A DNA stretch of 64,000 nucleotides from Pseudomonas farsensis (GTDB lineage Bacteria; Pseudomonadota; Gammaproteobacteria; Pseudomonadales; Pseudomonadaceae), in contig NZ_JABWRF020000001.1 of assembly GCF_014268805.2 (NCBI RefSeq), forward strand, positions 1,312,001-1,376,000, written 5' to 3'. Numbering within the stretch: the stretch's first letter is position 1; each line of letters opens with the position of its first letter. The notes beneath the pieces are model-generated. The model was given only the letters and a program-made list of their open reading frames with translations. It was not told the origin of the DNA and did no database searches. A program made the position numbers and the translations under genes. This document shows positions 19,416-28,335 of the stretch, one piece after another.

Positions 19416-20369
19416 ATGAAACTGCCGTTCCCCGGTCGCCCCCTGGCCGTTGCCGTACTTTCTTCGCTGATGATGGTGTTGCCAATCGCTGGCGCCCATG
19501 CCGAAGACAAACCCAAGGTTGCATTGGTCATGAAGTCGCTGGCCAATGAGTTCTTCCGCACCATGGAAGACGGCGCCAAGGCCTACCAGAAAGAACACCC
19601 TGACGATTTCGACCTGGTCGCCAACGGCATCAAGGACGAAACCGACACCGGCAATCAGATCCGCATCGTCGAGCAGATGATCGCCACCGGCGCCAAGGCG
19701 CTGGTCATTGCGCCTGCTGACTCCAAGGCATTGGTGCCGGTGATCAAGAAGGCCATGGACGCGGGTATTACCGTGGTCAACATCGACAACCGCCTCGACC
19801 CTGATGTGCTCAAGAGCAAGGGCATCAGCGTGCCCTTCGTAGGCCCAGACAACCGCAAGGGTGCGTCTTTGGTGGGTGAATACCTGGCCAAGGAGAAGCT
19901 CAAGGCGGGTGACCAGGTCGGCATCATCGAAGGCGTGTCCACCACCACCAACGCCCAGCAACGTACCGCCGGTTTCAAGGACGCGATGGAAGAGGCGAAG
20001 ATGAAAATCGTCTCGGTGCAGTCTGGTAACTGGGAGATCGACAAGGGCAATGCGGTCGCCGCTTCGATGCTCAATGAGTACCCCGACCTGAAGGCGCTGC
20101 TGGCCGGCAATGACAGCATGGCACTGGGTGCGGTTTCTGCCGTGCGTGCTGCCGGCAAGACTGGCCAGGTGCAGGTGGTTGGCTATGACAACATCAATGC
20201 CATCAAGCCAATGCTCGCCGATGGCCGTGTACTCGCCACCCTCGATCAGGCTGCAAGCCAGCAGGCTGTGTTTGGCATCCAGGCGGCCCTGAAGATGATC
20301 AAGGGCGAGAAGCCCGATGTGAACGCCGATAACGTGATCCAGACGCCGGTCAAGCTGATCACCAAGTGA
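19416..20369 (+). CDS. rbsB: D-ribose ABC transporter, periplasmic binding protein
   Basis: 317 residues. A signal peptide (SLMMVLPIAGAHA) is followed by a type I periplasmic binding fold (KVALVMKSLANEFFRTMEDG; VGYDNINAIKPML). It delivers ribose to RbsAC. The ATG at 19416 has CGGAG upstream; longer forms would bury the signal peptide and cross the operator. A GC-rich hairpin after the stop may stabilise the rbsB end of the mRNA. Confidence 0.95.
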   Translation: MKLPFPGRPLAVAVLSSLMMVLPIAGAHAEDKPKVALVMKSLANEFFRTMEDGAKAYQKEHPDDFDLVANGIKDETDTGNQIRIVEQMIATGAKALVIAPADSKALVPVIKKAMDAGITVVNIDNRLDPDVLKSKGISVPFVGPDNRKGASLVGEYLAKEKLKAGDQVGIIEGVSTTTNAQQRTAGFKDAMEEAKMKIVSVQSGNWEIDKGNAVAASMLNEYPDLKALLAGNDSMALGAVSAVRAAGKTGQVQVVGYDNINAIKPMLADGRVLATLDQAASQQAVFGIQAALKMIKGEKPDVNADNVIQTPVKLITK

Positions 20370-20375
20370 CGCCAA

Positions 20376-20398
20376 GCCCGCCCCCTCTGGGGGCGGGC
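20376..20398 (+). promoter_or_regulatory. rbsB-rbsA intercistronic hairpin
   Basis: GCCCGCCCCC-TCT-GGGGGCGGGC forms a 10-bp GC stem directly after rbsB, with no T run. It is likely an mRNA-stabilising or partial-termination structure favouring rbsB expression. Confidence 0.7.
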
Positions 20399-20438
20399 CA
20401 GATTATTCGCTGTAACTCGCACCCTTAGAGAGGTGGCC

Positions 20439-21986
20439 ATGTCGGCCCATGAAACCGTGCTGAGTGTTACCGGCCTGGGCAAGACCTATGCCCAGCCGGT
20501 ACTCGGTGATATCACGCTCGAATTGCGCGGTGGTGAAGTGCTGGCGCTGACCGGAGAGAACGGCGCCGGCAAGTCGACCCTGTCCAAGCTGATCAGTGGG
20601 CTGGAAACGCCCACTGTCGGGCACATGCTTTACCGTGGCCAGCCTTATGGGCCTGCCAGCCGCGCCGAGGCCGAAAGTTTGGGCGTGCGCATGGTGATGC
20701 AGGAACTCAACCTGCTCCCGACCCTGACCGTTGCGCAAAACCTGTTTCTCGACAATTTGCCCAGCCGGCTGGGCTGGATCAACCACAAGCGCTTGCGCCA
20801 GTTGGCGACGGCCGCCATGGCCCAGGTTGGTCTTGATGCCATAGACCCTGACACCCCGGTGGGTGAGCTGGGTATTGGCCATCAACAGATGGTCGAAATC
20901 GCCCGTAACCTTATCGGCGACTGCCACGTGCTGATTTTCGACGAGCCCACCGCGATGCTGACCGCGCGCGAAGTCGAATTGCTGTTTACCCAGATCGACC
21001 GGTTACGCCAGCGCGGTGTTGCCATTGTCTATATTTCGCACCGCCTCGAAGAGCTACAGCGCGTTGCCCAGCGCATTGCCGTGCTGCGCGATGGCAAGCT
21101 GGTCTGCGCCGAGCCCATCGCACGTTACAGCAGCAACGAGTTGGTCAACCTGATGGTTGGTCGCGAGCTGGGCGAGCATATCGACCTTGGCCGCCGGCAG
21201 ATCGGTGCGCCGCTGCTTAAAGTCGACAAGCTCAGCCGCGCCGACAAGGTGCGCGAGGTGTCGTTCGAGGTCAGGGCGGGGGAGATCTTCGGGGTTTCCG
21301 GGCTGATTGGCGCTGGGCGCACCGAGTTGCTGCGCTTGATCTACGGTGCCGATCAGGCTGACAGTGGCCAGATCGCCCTCGGCCAGCCGCCCGTGCCGGT
21401 CACCATCGATTCCCCAAGGGCCGCGGTCAAGGCCGGCATCGCGCTGATAACCGAAGACCGCAAGGGCGAAGGCCTGCTGTTGACCCAGTCGATAAGCGCC
21501 AATATCGCCTTGGGCAATCTCGGTGCTGTTTCGCGAGCCGGTGTGCTCGATAGCGCTGCCGAGCGCAGCCTGGCCGAGCGCCAGATCAACGCCATGCGCA
21601 TCCGCAGTGCCAGCCCTGCACAGGCAGTATCGGAGCTTTCCGGTGGCAACCAGCAGAAAGTGGTGATTGGCCGGTGGCTGGAGCGCGACTGCCAGGTGCT
21701 GCTGTTTGACGAGCCCACCCGTGGCATCGATGTTGGTGCCAAGTTCGATATCTACGGCCTGCTGGCTGAACTGGCGCGCCAGGGCAAGGCCCTGGTGGTG
21801 GTGTCCAGCGACCTGCGCGAACTGATGCTGATCTGTGATCGTATCGCTGTGCTGTCCGCCGGGCGCTTGATCGACACCTTCGACCGTGTCAATTGGAGCC
21901 AGGACCAGCTGCTTGCTGCCGCCTTTGCCGGCTACCAGAAACGCGATGCTTTGCTGCACGACGCAGCTCCCAGGATGGATGCATGA
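20439..21986 (+). CDS. rbsA: Ribose ABC transporter, double ATP-binding subunit
   Basis: A 515-residue tandem ATPase of the carbohydrate-uptake-2 family. The first domain has Walker A GENGAGKST and Walker B LIFDEPTA; the second has the degenerate VSGLIGAGRTELLR and LSGGNQQKVVIGRWL with LLFDEPTRGID. It energises RbsC. The ATG at 20439 fits AGAGAGG upstream. Its stop overlaps the rbsC start (ATGA). Confidence 0.95.
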   Translation: MSAHETVLSVTGLGKTYAQPVLGDITLELRGGEVLALTGENGAGKSTLSKLISGLETPTVGHMLYRGQPYGPASRAEAESLGVRMVMQELNLLPTLTVAQNLFLDNLPSRLGWINHKRLRQLATAAMAQVGLDAIDPDTPVGELGIGHQQMVEIARNLIGDCHVLIFDEPTAMLTAREVELLFTQIDRLRQRGVAIVYISHRLEELQRVAQRIAVLRDGKLVCAEPIARYSSNELVNLMVGRELGEHIDLGRRQIGAPLLKVDKLSRADKVREVSFEVRAGEIFGVSGLIGAGRTELLRLIYGADQADSGQIALGQPPVPVTIDSPRAAVKAGIALITEDRKGEGLLLTQSISANIALGNLGAVSRAGVLDSAAERSLAERQINAMRIRSASPAQAVSELSGGNQQKVVIGRWLERDCQVLLFDEPTRGIDVGAKFDIYGLLAELARQGKALVVVSSDLRELMLICDRIAVLSAGRLIDTFDRVNWSQDQLLAAAFAGYQKRDALLHDAAPRMDA

Positions 21987-22978
21987 AAACCACACCTCTC
22001 GACACCTCCGGCGCCAAGCCCGTTCGCCGCAGCGGCACTTATCTGGGCCTGGGCACCTACCTGGGCCTGGCGGGCGCCTTGCTGGCAATGATCGTGCTGT
22101 TCTCGCTGCTCAGCAGCCATTTTCTGTCTTACGCAACCTTCAGCACCTTGGCCAACCAGATACCTGACCTGATGGTGCTGGCGGTTGGCATGACGTTCAT
22201 TCTGATTATCGGCGGCATCGATTTGTCGGTCGGCTCGGTGTTGGCGTTGGCCGCATCGGCAGTTAGCGTGGCAATTCTGGGTTGGGGCTGGAGCGTAGTG
22301 CCGGCCGCGTTGCTGGGGATGGCGGTAGCGGCGCTGGCCGGCAGCATCACTGGCAGTATTACCGTGGCCTGGCGCATTCCCTCGTTTATCGTTTCCCTCG
22401 GTGTGCTGGAAATGGCCAGGGGCCTTGCGTACCAGTTCACCGATTCACGCACCGCTTATATTGGCGACGCGTTCGCCTGGTTCTCCAACCCCATTGCCTT
22501 TGGCATTTCGCCTGCATTCATCATCGCCCTGCTGGTGATCGTGCTGGCGCAGTTGGTACTGACCCGTACCGTGTTCGGTCGCTATCTGATCGGCATTGGC
22601 ACCAACGAAGAGGCAGTGCGCCTGGCTGGCATCGACCCGCGCCCTTACAAGATCCTGGTCTTCACCATGATGGGGCTGCTGGCGGGCCTGGCGGCGTTGT
22701 TCCAGATTTCCCGCCTGGAAGCTGCCGACCCCAACGCAGGTTCCGGCCTTGAGCTGCAGGTCATCGCTGCAGTGGTGATCGGCGGCACCAGCCTGATGGG
22801 TGGGCGAGGCTCTGTCATCAGCACTTTCTTTGGCGTGCTGATCATCTCGGTGCTCGCCGCAGGGCTGGCCCAGATCGGCGCTTCGGAGCCAACTAAACGT
22901 ATTATCACCGGGGCCGTGATTGTCATCGCCGTGGTGCTCGACACTTACCGCAGCCGGCGTGCGAACCGGCGGAACTGA
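21983..22978 (+). CDS. rbsC: Ribose ABC transporter, permease
   Basis: A 331-residue inner-membrane permease of the RbsC/XylH type. Multiple helices and the conserved GGIDLSVGSVLALA and GGTSLMGGRGSV are present. It overlaps rbsA by 4 bases (ATGA), indicating translational coupling. Confidence 0.95.
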   Translation: MKTTPLDTSGAKPVRRSGTYLGLGTYLGLAGALLAMIVLFSLLSSHFLSYATFSTLANQIPDLMVLAVGMTFILIIGGIDLSVGSVLALAASAVSVAILGWGWSVVPAALLGMAVAALAGSITGSITVAWRIPSFIVSLGVLEMARGLAYQFTDSRTAYIGDAFAWFSNPIAFGISPAFIIALLVIVLAQLVLTRTVFGRYLIGIGTNEEAVRLAGIDPRPYKILVFTMMGLLAGLAALFQISRLEAADPNAGSGLELQVIAAVVIGGTSLMGGRGSVISTFFGVLIISVLAAGLAQIGASEPTKRIITGAVIVIAVVLDTYRSRRANRRN

Positions 22979-22982
22979 ACCC

Positions 22983-24005
22983 ATGGCAACCATCAAAGAT
23001 GTCGCGGCAATGGCGGGTATTTCCTATACCACCGTTTCCCATGTACTGAACAAGACCCGACCGGTCAGCGAGCATGTACGGCTGAAGGTCGAGGCGGCCA
23101 TCGCCGAGCTGGACTACGTGCCGAGTGCCGTGGCTCGCTCGCTGAAGGCGCGCAGCACGGCCACCATTGGCCTGCTGGTGCCCAACAGCGTCAACCCGTA
23201 CTTCGCCGAGCTGGCCCGGGGCATCGAAGATGCCTGCGAGCGTAACGGTTATTGCGTGATCCTGTGTAACTCCGACGACGATCCACAAAAGCAGCGCAGC
23301 TACCTGCGTGTGCTGCTCGAAAAGCGCATTGATGGCTTGGTAGTGGCTTCGGTGGGTGAAGACCGCGATTTGCTCGAAAGCCTGAGCTGCGTGCGCACCC
23401 CGATGGTCATCGTTGATCGCGCCCTGGAGGGCGTGGAGGCTGACTTGGTGCGCATCGATCACGAGCACGGCGCCTACCTTGCCACCCGCCATCTGCTCGA
23501 GCTTGGTCATCGCGATATCGCCACAATCGCAGGGCCGGTGGATACCGGCGTCGGCCAGCTACGGTTGGCCGGTTTTCAACGGGCGATGGCCGAAGCAGGC
23601 ATTCAGGTCGCTGATGGTCGTGTCGTCCATAGCGACTTCACCAGCCCCGGCGGGCATGCCGCAGCGGCGCGCCTGCTCGATGGCAAACGCCCCACGGCGA
23701 TTTTTGCCAGTAACGACATGATCGGTTTCGGCGTGCTGCGTGCGGCGGCCGAACGCAATATCAATGTGCCCGGCGAACTGTCGGTGATCGGCTTCGACGA
23801 TATCGAACTTAGCCGCTACGTCTATCCGGCGCTGACCACGGTCGGCCAGTCGATTCGCGAGCTGGGCGAGAGTGCGGCGGCATTGCTGCTATCGCGTATC
23901 GCCACTGCGCGTCAGGGCAATGCCGAGCATCGAATTGTCGCGCCTCGTATCGTGCTGCGCGAATCCACCGGGCCGCGCCCGGACCTGTTCAACGATTACC
24001 GTTAA
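22983..24005 (+). CDS. rbsR: LacI-family ribose operon repressor
   Basis: 340 residues. The N-terminal LacI helix-turn-helix is MATIKDVAAMAGISYTTVSH with the hinge YVPSAVARSLK. The C-terminal ribose-binding core is related to RbsB. It most likely binds the GCAAACGTTTGC palindrome at 19369 and is released by ribose. It lies inside the operon, 4 bases after rbsC, so it is autoregulated. Confidence 0.94.
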   Translation: MATIKDVAAMAGISYTTVSHVLNKTRPVSEHVRLKVEAAIAELDYVPSAVARSLKARSTATIGLLVPNSVNPYFAELARGIEDACERNGYCVILCNSDDDPQKQRSYLRVLLEKRIDGLVVASVGEDRDLLESLSCVRTPMVIVDRALEGVEADLVRIDHEHGAYLATRHLLELGHRDIATIAGPVDTGVGQLRLAGFQRAMAEAGIQVADGRVVHSDFTSPGGHAAAARLLDGKRPTAIFASNDMIGFGVLRAAAERNINVPGELSVIGFDDIELSRYVYPALTTVGQSIRELGESAAALLLSRIATARQGNAEHRIVAPRIVLRESTGPRPDLFNDYR

Positions 24006-24015
24006 GGAAATACCC

Positions 24016-24924
24016 ATGGATGCCAAGGTTGTAGTGGTCGGCAGCCTCAATATGGACCTGGTGGCGCGCGCTCAGCGCTTGCCACGCGGCGGGGAAACCT
24101 TGCCCGGTGAGCGCTTCTTTACTGTACCGGGTGGCAAGGGCGCCAATCAGGCGGTGGCCGTGGCCAGGCTCGGTGCCAGTGTGGCGATGATCGGCAACGT
24201 AGGGGATGACGCCTACGGCCCACAGTTGCGCCAAGCTCTGGAGGTGGAGGGGGTCGACTGCCAGGGGGTAGGGGAATGTGCCGGTGTATCCAGCGGCGTG
24301 GCACTGATTGTGGTGGATGCTGCAAGCCAGAACGCGATCGTTGTGGTTCCGGGTAGTAATGGCTTGCTAAGCCCGGAAGCGGTGCAGCGCTACGATGCGT
24401 TGCTGCAAGGCGCTGATGTGCTCATTTGCCAGCTTGAGGTGCCTGCAGACACCGTAGCCTGGGCGCTGGCACGGGGACGTGAGCTGGACAAGACGGTAAT
24501 CCTCAACCCGGCGCCGGCTACCGGGCCGTTGCCACAGTCCTGGTATGCCCACATCGACTACCTGATTCCCAATGAAAGCGAGGCGCAGGCGTTGACGGGC
24601 TTGCCGGTGAGCGACCTGGCCAGCGCTCAGCTTGCCGCCGAACGTTTGCGCGAACTGGGCGCAGGGCAGGTGATCGTCACCCTTGGCGCCCAGGGCGCGC
24701 TGTATGTGAGTGAGCAGGGCGCCCAGCATTTTCCGGTGGCTGCGGTCACGGCGCTGGATACAACCGCGGCAGGCGACACCTTCGTTGGCGGCTTTGCTGC
24801 CAGCCTGGCGCGCGGCATGGCGCTGCCTGAGGCGATTGTTTTCGGCCAGCAGGCCGCAGCTATTTCCGTCACACGTGCAGGCGCTCAGCCGTCCATACCT
24901 TACTTGGCGGAGCTCGCCCCGTGA
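24016..24924 (+). CDS. rbsK: Ribokinase
   Basis: The 302-residue PfkB-family kinase converts ribose to ribose-5-phosphate. N-terminal [10 protein letters not shown] and [16 protein letters not shown] bind the sugar; C-terminal [13 protein letters not shown] holds the catalytic Asp and anion hole. AAGGAAA precedes the ATG. The stop overlaps the rbsD start. Confidence 0.96.
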   Translation: MDAKVVVVGSLNMDLVARAQRLPRGGETLPGERFFTVPGGKGANQAVAVARLGASVAMIGNVGDDAYGPQLRQALEVEGVDCQGVGECAGVSSGVALIVVDAASQNAIVVVPGSNGLLSPEAVQRYDALLQGADVLICQLEVPADTVAWALARGRELDKTVILNPAPATGPLPQSWYAHIDYLIPNESEAQALTGLPVSDLASAQLAAERLRELGAGQVIVTLGAQGALYVSEQGAQHFPVAAVTALDTTAAGDTFVGGFAASLARGMALPEAIVFGQQAAAISVTRAGAQPSIPYLAELAP

Positions 24925-25325
24925 AAAAGACCGCACTGTTGAATATTGCCCTTTCGCGCACCATCGCAGGCCTGGGTCATGGCGACATTCTGGTGATCGG
25001 CGATGCCGGCCTGCCAGTGCCGCCGGGCGTCGAGCTTATTGACCTGGCGCTGACACCGGGGATTCCGGATTTTGCGAGTGTGGTGCGCGTGGTGCTGACT
25101 GAAATGCAGGTGGAGCGGCACGTCCTCGCCGAAGAAATGTTCGAAGTTGCACCGCCTGGGCTGGCGCAGGTCGAGCAGTTGCATGCCCAGGGCCAGATCG
25201 GCCAGCGTGAGAACATCAGCCACGCAGCGTTCAAGGCCTTGTGCCATGAGGCACGGGCGGTGGTCCGCACTGGCGAATGCCAGCCGTACAGCAACATAGC
25301 GCTGGTCGCTGGCGTCACGTTCTGA
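24921..25325 (+). CDS. rbsD: D-ribose pyranase
   Basis: A 134-residue enzyme that interconverts the pyranose and furanose forms of ribose so that RbsK can use it. It starts with GTG overlapping the rbsK TGA (GTGA). The conserved His is in [18 protein letters not shown], and the end is [16 protein letters not shown]. Confidence 0.95.
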   Translation: MKKTALLNIALSRTIAGLGHGDILVIGDAGLPVPPGVELIDLALTPGIPDFASVVRVVLTEMQVERHVLAEEMFEVAPPGLAQVEQLHAQGQIGQRENISHAAFKALCHEARAVVRTGECQPYSNIALVAGVTF

Positions 25326-25336
25326 GGCATGGGCCT

Positions 25337-25358
25337 CTACCCCGTGCGGCGGGGGTAG
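25337..25358 (+). terminator. Hairpin between rbsD and the nucleoside hydrolase
   Basis: CTACCCC pairs with GGGGTAG, extended by GGCC on each side. No T run follows, so it probably attenuates rather than fully ends the rbs transcript. Confidence 0.5.
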
Positions 25359-25412
25359 TGGGCCTAATGGCTCGGGCCTCATACCGCCTATGACAACAAG
25401 GAGTGATCACCC

Positions 25413-26432
25413 ATGTCGTTCAAAGCCGCAAAGCGACTGCTGCAAGGAGTCATCATGGTGTCTGCATTCGCCTCTAGTAGCCTGATGGCCGCTCCCCGCG
25501 ACCTGATCATCGACACCGACCCTGGGGCCGACGATGTCGTCGCTCTGCTGTTGGCCATGGCTTCCCCTGAGCAACTCAACATCCGCGCCATCACCACGGT
25601 TGCTGGCAATGTGCGCCTGGAGAAAACCTCGCGCAATGCCCGGCTGGCCAGGGAGTGGGGTGGGCGCGAGGATATCCCGGTGTATGCCGGGGCAGGGCGC
25701 CCGCTGGTCCGTGCGCCCATTTATGCAGCCGAGGTCCACGGTGAGGAGGGCTTGACTGGGGTTCAGGTGCACGAGCCCAGAGCGCCGCTTGCCAAAGGTA
25801 ATGCTGTTCAGTACCTGGTCGAAACGCTCGGCTCAGCGCCGCCGCACAGCATCACCATCGCCATGCTCGGCCCGCAGACCAATCTGGCCCTGGCGCTGGC
25901 TCAGCAGCCTGACATCGCCAAGGGCATCAAAGAAGTGGTGGTGATGGGTGGCGCGCACTTCAATGGCGGCAACATCACCCCGGCGGCAGAATTCAACCTG
26001 TTTGCCGACCCTCATGCTGCAGAAGTGGTACTCGCCAGTGGCGTCAAGCTGACCTACCTGCCGCTCGATGTAACCCACAAGGTGCTCACCAGCGAAGCGC
26101 GCCTCAAGCAGTTGTCGGCGGTGGGTAACAAGGCCAGTAAACGGGTCGTGGACATCCTCAATGCCTACGTTCAACACGACATGCAGCAGTACGGTATGCC
26201 TGGCGGCCCGGTGCACGATGCCAGTGTCATTGCCTATCTGCTTGAGCCGTCCCTGTTCAAGGGGCGCGACATACACTTGGTGGTCGACAGCCGCGAGGGC
26301 CCGACTTTTGGCCAGACCGTAGCTGACTGGTACGGAGTACTCAAGCAGCCAGCAAACGTCACCTGGATCGAAGAGGGCGATGCCCAGGGATTTTTCGATC
26401 TGCTCAGCGCCCGCTTGGCTCGACTGCAATAG
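25413..26432 (+). CDS. Exported inosine-uridine-type nucleoside hydrolase
   Basis: 339 residues with a signal peptide (VIMVSAFASSSLMAA), then the nucleoside hydrolase metal-site motif IIDTDPGADD, with PAAEFNLFADPHAAE and GGPVHDASVIAYLLEP. It splits ribonucleosides into base and ribose. Periplasmic location plus position 87 bp after rbsD suggests that it feeds ribose to RbsB (inference). AAGGAGTGA precedes the ATG. Confidence 0.9.
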   Translation: MSFKAAKRLLQGVIMVSAFASSSLMAAPRDLIIDTDPGADDVVALLLAMASPEQLNIRAITTVAGNVRLEKTSRNARLAREWGGREDIPVYAGAGRPLVRAPIYAAEVHGEEGLTGVQVHEPRAPLAKGNAVQYLVETLGSAPPHSITIAMLGPQTNLALALAQQPDIAKGIKEVVVMGGAHFNGGNITPAAEFNLFADPHAAEVVLASGVKLTYLPLDVTHKVLTSEARLKQLSAVGNKASKRVVDILNAYVQHDMQQYGMPGGPVHDASVIAYLLEPSLFKGRDIHLVVDSREGPTFGQTVADWYGVLKQPANVTWIEEGDAQGFFDLLSARLARLQ

Positions 26433-26616
26433 CGCCGTGGGGCGCGTAGCGTTCGAACACCTGGTCGATAAAGCCGCGTGCGGCTTCGCTGCCGCGGTCA
26501 CGTACCAGCAGGTCGATGGCAATCAGCAGGAGTTCCTCGGGTGTGCTGGGGCTGTAGGCGCTTTGGCCCTCGGCCCATTTGACCTTGATATCGGCATCGA
26601 TGCTGTGGCTGCTCAT
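26404..26616 (-). CDS. Small conserved hypothetical protein
   Basis: 70 residues of plausible composition (MSSHSIDADIKVKWAEG). It overlaps the 3' end of the convergent hydrolase gene by 29 bases. GAGAG precedes the ATG. No family recognised. Confidence 0.5.
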   Translation of the reverse strand: MSSHSIDADIKVKWAEGQSAYSPSTPEELLLIAIDLLVRDRGSEAARGFIDQVFERYAPHGAIAVEPSGR

Positions 26617-26903
26617 AAATGGCTCTCGTGGCGCCTGGGTAGAGGGTCGAATACCGAATCCTGGTGTTCGAAAGGAGCCGTTGCGCGCTCCGCTCCTTGG
26701 AGTAAATCATGCCTTGCGCAGTGCGGCCCTGCGACTTAAGCATAAGCACGGCCCCGGCCCAAACCTGTGGTTTGGTGCAAAATCCGGTCACGATTGCGTT
26801 TAGCGTCTAGCGTGGGGTTCAGGCAGAATCTTCCGGTTTTGCAACAAAACTGTAGGCGGGGTTGTCGCATGGACAATGCCCAGACCGTTTTTTAGGAGGA
26901 TTC

Positions 26904-27224
26904 ATGTTCCGTACTCGCGCATCCCTGGCGACCTTGCTGGTGGCTACCGTTCTTGCAGGCTGCAGCTCTAACGGCGCCTCGAGCGGCAATTCCGCCCCGG
27001 CTGCTGCGGCCAACAATGACGGCCGCTGCGAAGCCAGTGGTGCCGACTTTACCCTCGGCAAGCAGGCCACCCCTGAGCTGCTTGAGCAGGCTCGCAAGGC
27101 CAGCGGTTCGCAGATGGGGCGTATTCTCAAGCCGACCGACGTCATCACCCTTGAGTACCGCTCCGAGCGCCTGAACCTGAACGTCGATGAAAAAGGCGTG
27201 GTTAGCCGCGTCAACTGTGGCTGA
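26904..27224 (+). CDS. Lipoprotein of the peptidase inhibitor I78 family
   Basis: 106 residues: a lipoprotein signal (LATLLVATVLAGC), a low-complexity linker, then an I78-type domain from C54 (GRCEASGADFTLGKQATPEL; LNLNVDEKGVVSRVNCG). The family inhibits serine proteases by a small C-terminal loop; the target is unknown. AGGAGGA precedes the ATG at 26904. Confidence 0.8.
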   Translation: MFRTRASLATLLVATVLAGCSSNGASSGNSAPAAAANNDGRCEASGADFTLGKQATPELLEQARKASGSQMGRILKPTDVITLEYRSERLNLNVDEKGVVSRVNCG

Positions 27225-27283
27225 TGGCCTAACCTGCAGCGCTGCTTGGGCTGAAGGCTCGCGGCGCTTTTGCAGCGCCCAAT

Positions 27284-27313
27284 AAAAAAACCGCCACAAG
27301 TGGCGGGTTTTTT
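27284..27313. terminator. Bidirectional terminator
   Basis: AAAAAAACCGCCAC-AA-GTGGCGGGTTTTTT serves both the I78 lipoprotein gene and the convergent cold-shock gene. Confidence 0.92.
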
Positions 27314-27326
27314 ACAACTATCCGAA

Positions 27327-27539
27327 TTACTCCGGACGAACCTGTGCAGCCTGCATGCCCTTCTGGCCGCGCTCGGCGACGAAGGAAACAGTCTGGCCTT
27401 CTTTCAGGCTCTTGAAGCCGTCGGATTCGATGGCCTTGAAATGTACGAACAGGTCGTCGCCGCCGCCTTGTGGGGTGATGAAGCCGAAGCCTTTTTCATC
27501 ATTGAACCATTTGACGGTACCGGTTTGGCGATTGGACAT
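27327..27539 (-). CDS. Cold-shock domain protein (CspA family)
   Basis: A 70-residue single cold-shock domain with RNP1 KGFGFITP and RNP2 DLFVHF; a nucleic-acid chaperone. Start at [12 protein letters not shown] (27539), with GGAGAG upstream. The long 5' leader (27540-27650) is usual for csp mRNAs. Confidence 0.93.
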   Translation of the reverse strand: MSNRQTGTVKWFNDEKGFGFITPQGGGDDLFVHFKAIESDGFKSLKEGQTVSFVAERGQKGMQAAQVRPE

Positions 27540-27700
27540 GGGGTGACTCTCCAGAAACATGATTTTTTTTCGAGGTGCTTGTAACCAATGTTACGAAGCA
27601 CGGGGGACATCATAGTGCATTTCTACGCATCTAGCGCTAATTACATTCACTGGATGTTGATCCAGCGCAAATAATGCTTCGTTTGGCCGAACCGCCCTCA

Positions 27701-28003
27701 TTATTTGGGCTTGCAAGCGCTCTGTACGACTGTCTGGGCGCGCTGCATCAGCGTGGCGTCGACGCCATCCTTGCTGTCGAGGTCTTTGATCTCCTTGTCG
27801 CTGAAATTCTTTTTGATGGCTTGAGCGCCGCAATCGCAGTGCTTTTTCGCCGCCGCCGCGTCAACGCCTTGGCCGGTCGCCACTTGTGTGCATTGAGCCA
27901 TATAGGCTGCCTCCTTGCCCGCTGGGAAACTACCTGCCTGGGCGGCCATCGGCAGCAGCAGGGCGCTCGCGGCAAAGGCGGCCAGAAGGGACTGAAGTCG
28001 CAT
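27701..28003 (-). CDS. Small exported protein with three cysteines
   Basis: 100 residues. A clear signal peptide (AASALLLPMAAQA) is followed by a helical, charged mature part with cysteines in AQCTQ, KHCDCG and SACKPK. Conserved-looking periplasmic protein of unknown function. GGAG before the ATG. Confidence 0.65.
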   Translation of the reverse strand: MRLQSLLAAFAASALLLPMAAQAGSFPAGKEAAYMAQCTQVATGQGVDAAAAKKHCDCGAQAIKKNFSDKEIKDLDSKDGVDATLMQRAQTVVQSACKPK

Positions 28004-28335
28004 AACCGAACACTCCTTGGGTTAAGGTCTCATCAAGAGTAGGTTGCTTCACCACGTCTGATCGGTTTTTTTCCGCACAAGTTCAGCCCGCTTGGGTAAT
28101 TGCCAAATATTTCTGCCGGCCGCTCTAGCCCCGTGCTAGCATGGCCGGCTTGTGGTTGCACCTGCAGCCGCAACTCTTTTTACCTTCCAGTCACTCTGGT
28201 TCGTCGCTGACAGGCCGAAAGGTCTCTGCCAATGTGAGGCAGGCTTTCCGTATGGAAAGGCAGGTCGGATCTTGTACTGGCTCATCCCAACCCACGTGAC
28301 CTTTGGTAGGGGTCACCACTAGGAGAGGAGGCGCC
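28004..28335 (+). other. thrS leader region
   Basis: About 330 bp containing the thrS promoter and a structured leader: GGCC-GAAA-GGTC (28213-28224), CTTTCC-GTAT-GGAAAG (28244-28259), and the tRNA-like hairpin annotated at 28296-28316. Confidence 0.6.
28296..28316 (+). promoter_or_regulatory. tRNA-Thr anticodon-arm mimic in the thrS leader
   Basis: GTGACC (28296-28301) pairs with GGTCAC (28311-28316). A T-G closing pair leaves a seven-base loop TTGGTAG, which places T33, anticodon GGT and A37 as in tRNA-Thr(GGU). The AGGAGAGG ribosome binding site begins 5 bases downstream. In E. coli, ThrRS represses its own translation by binding such a mimic; here that is inferred. Confidence 0.72.
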
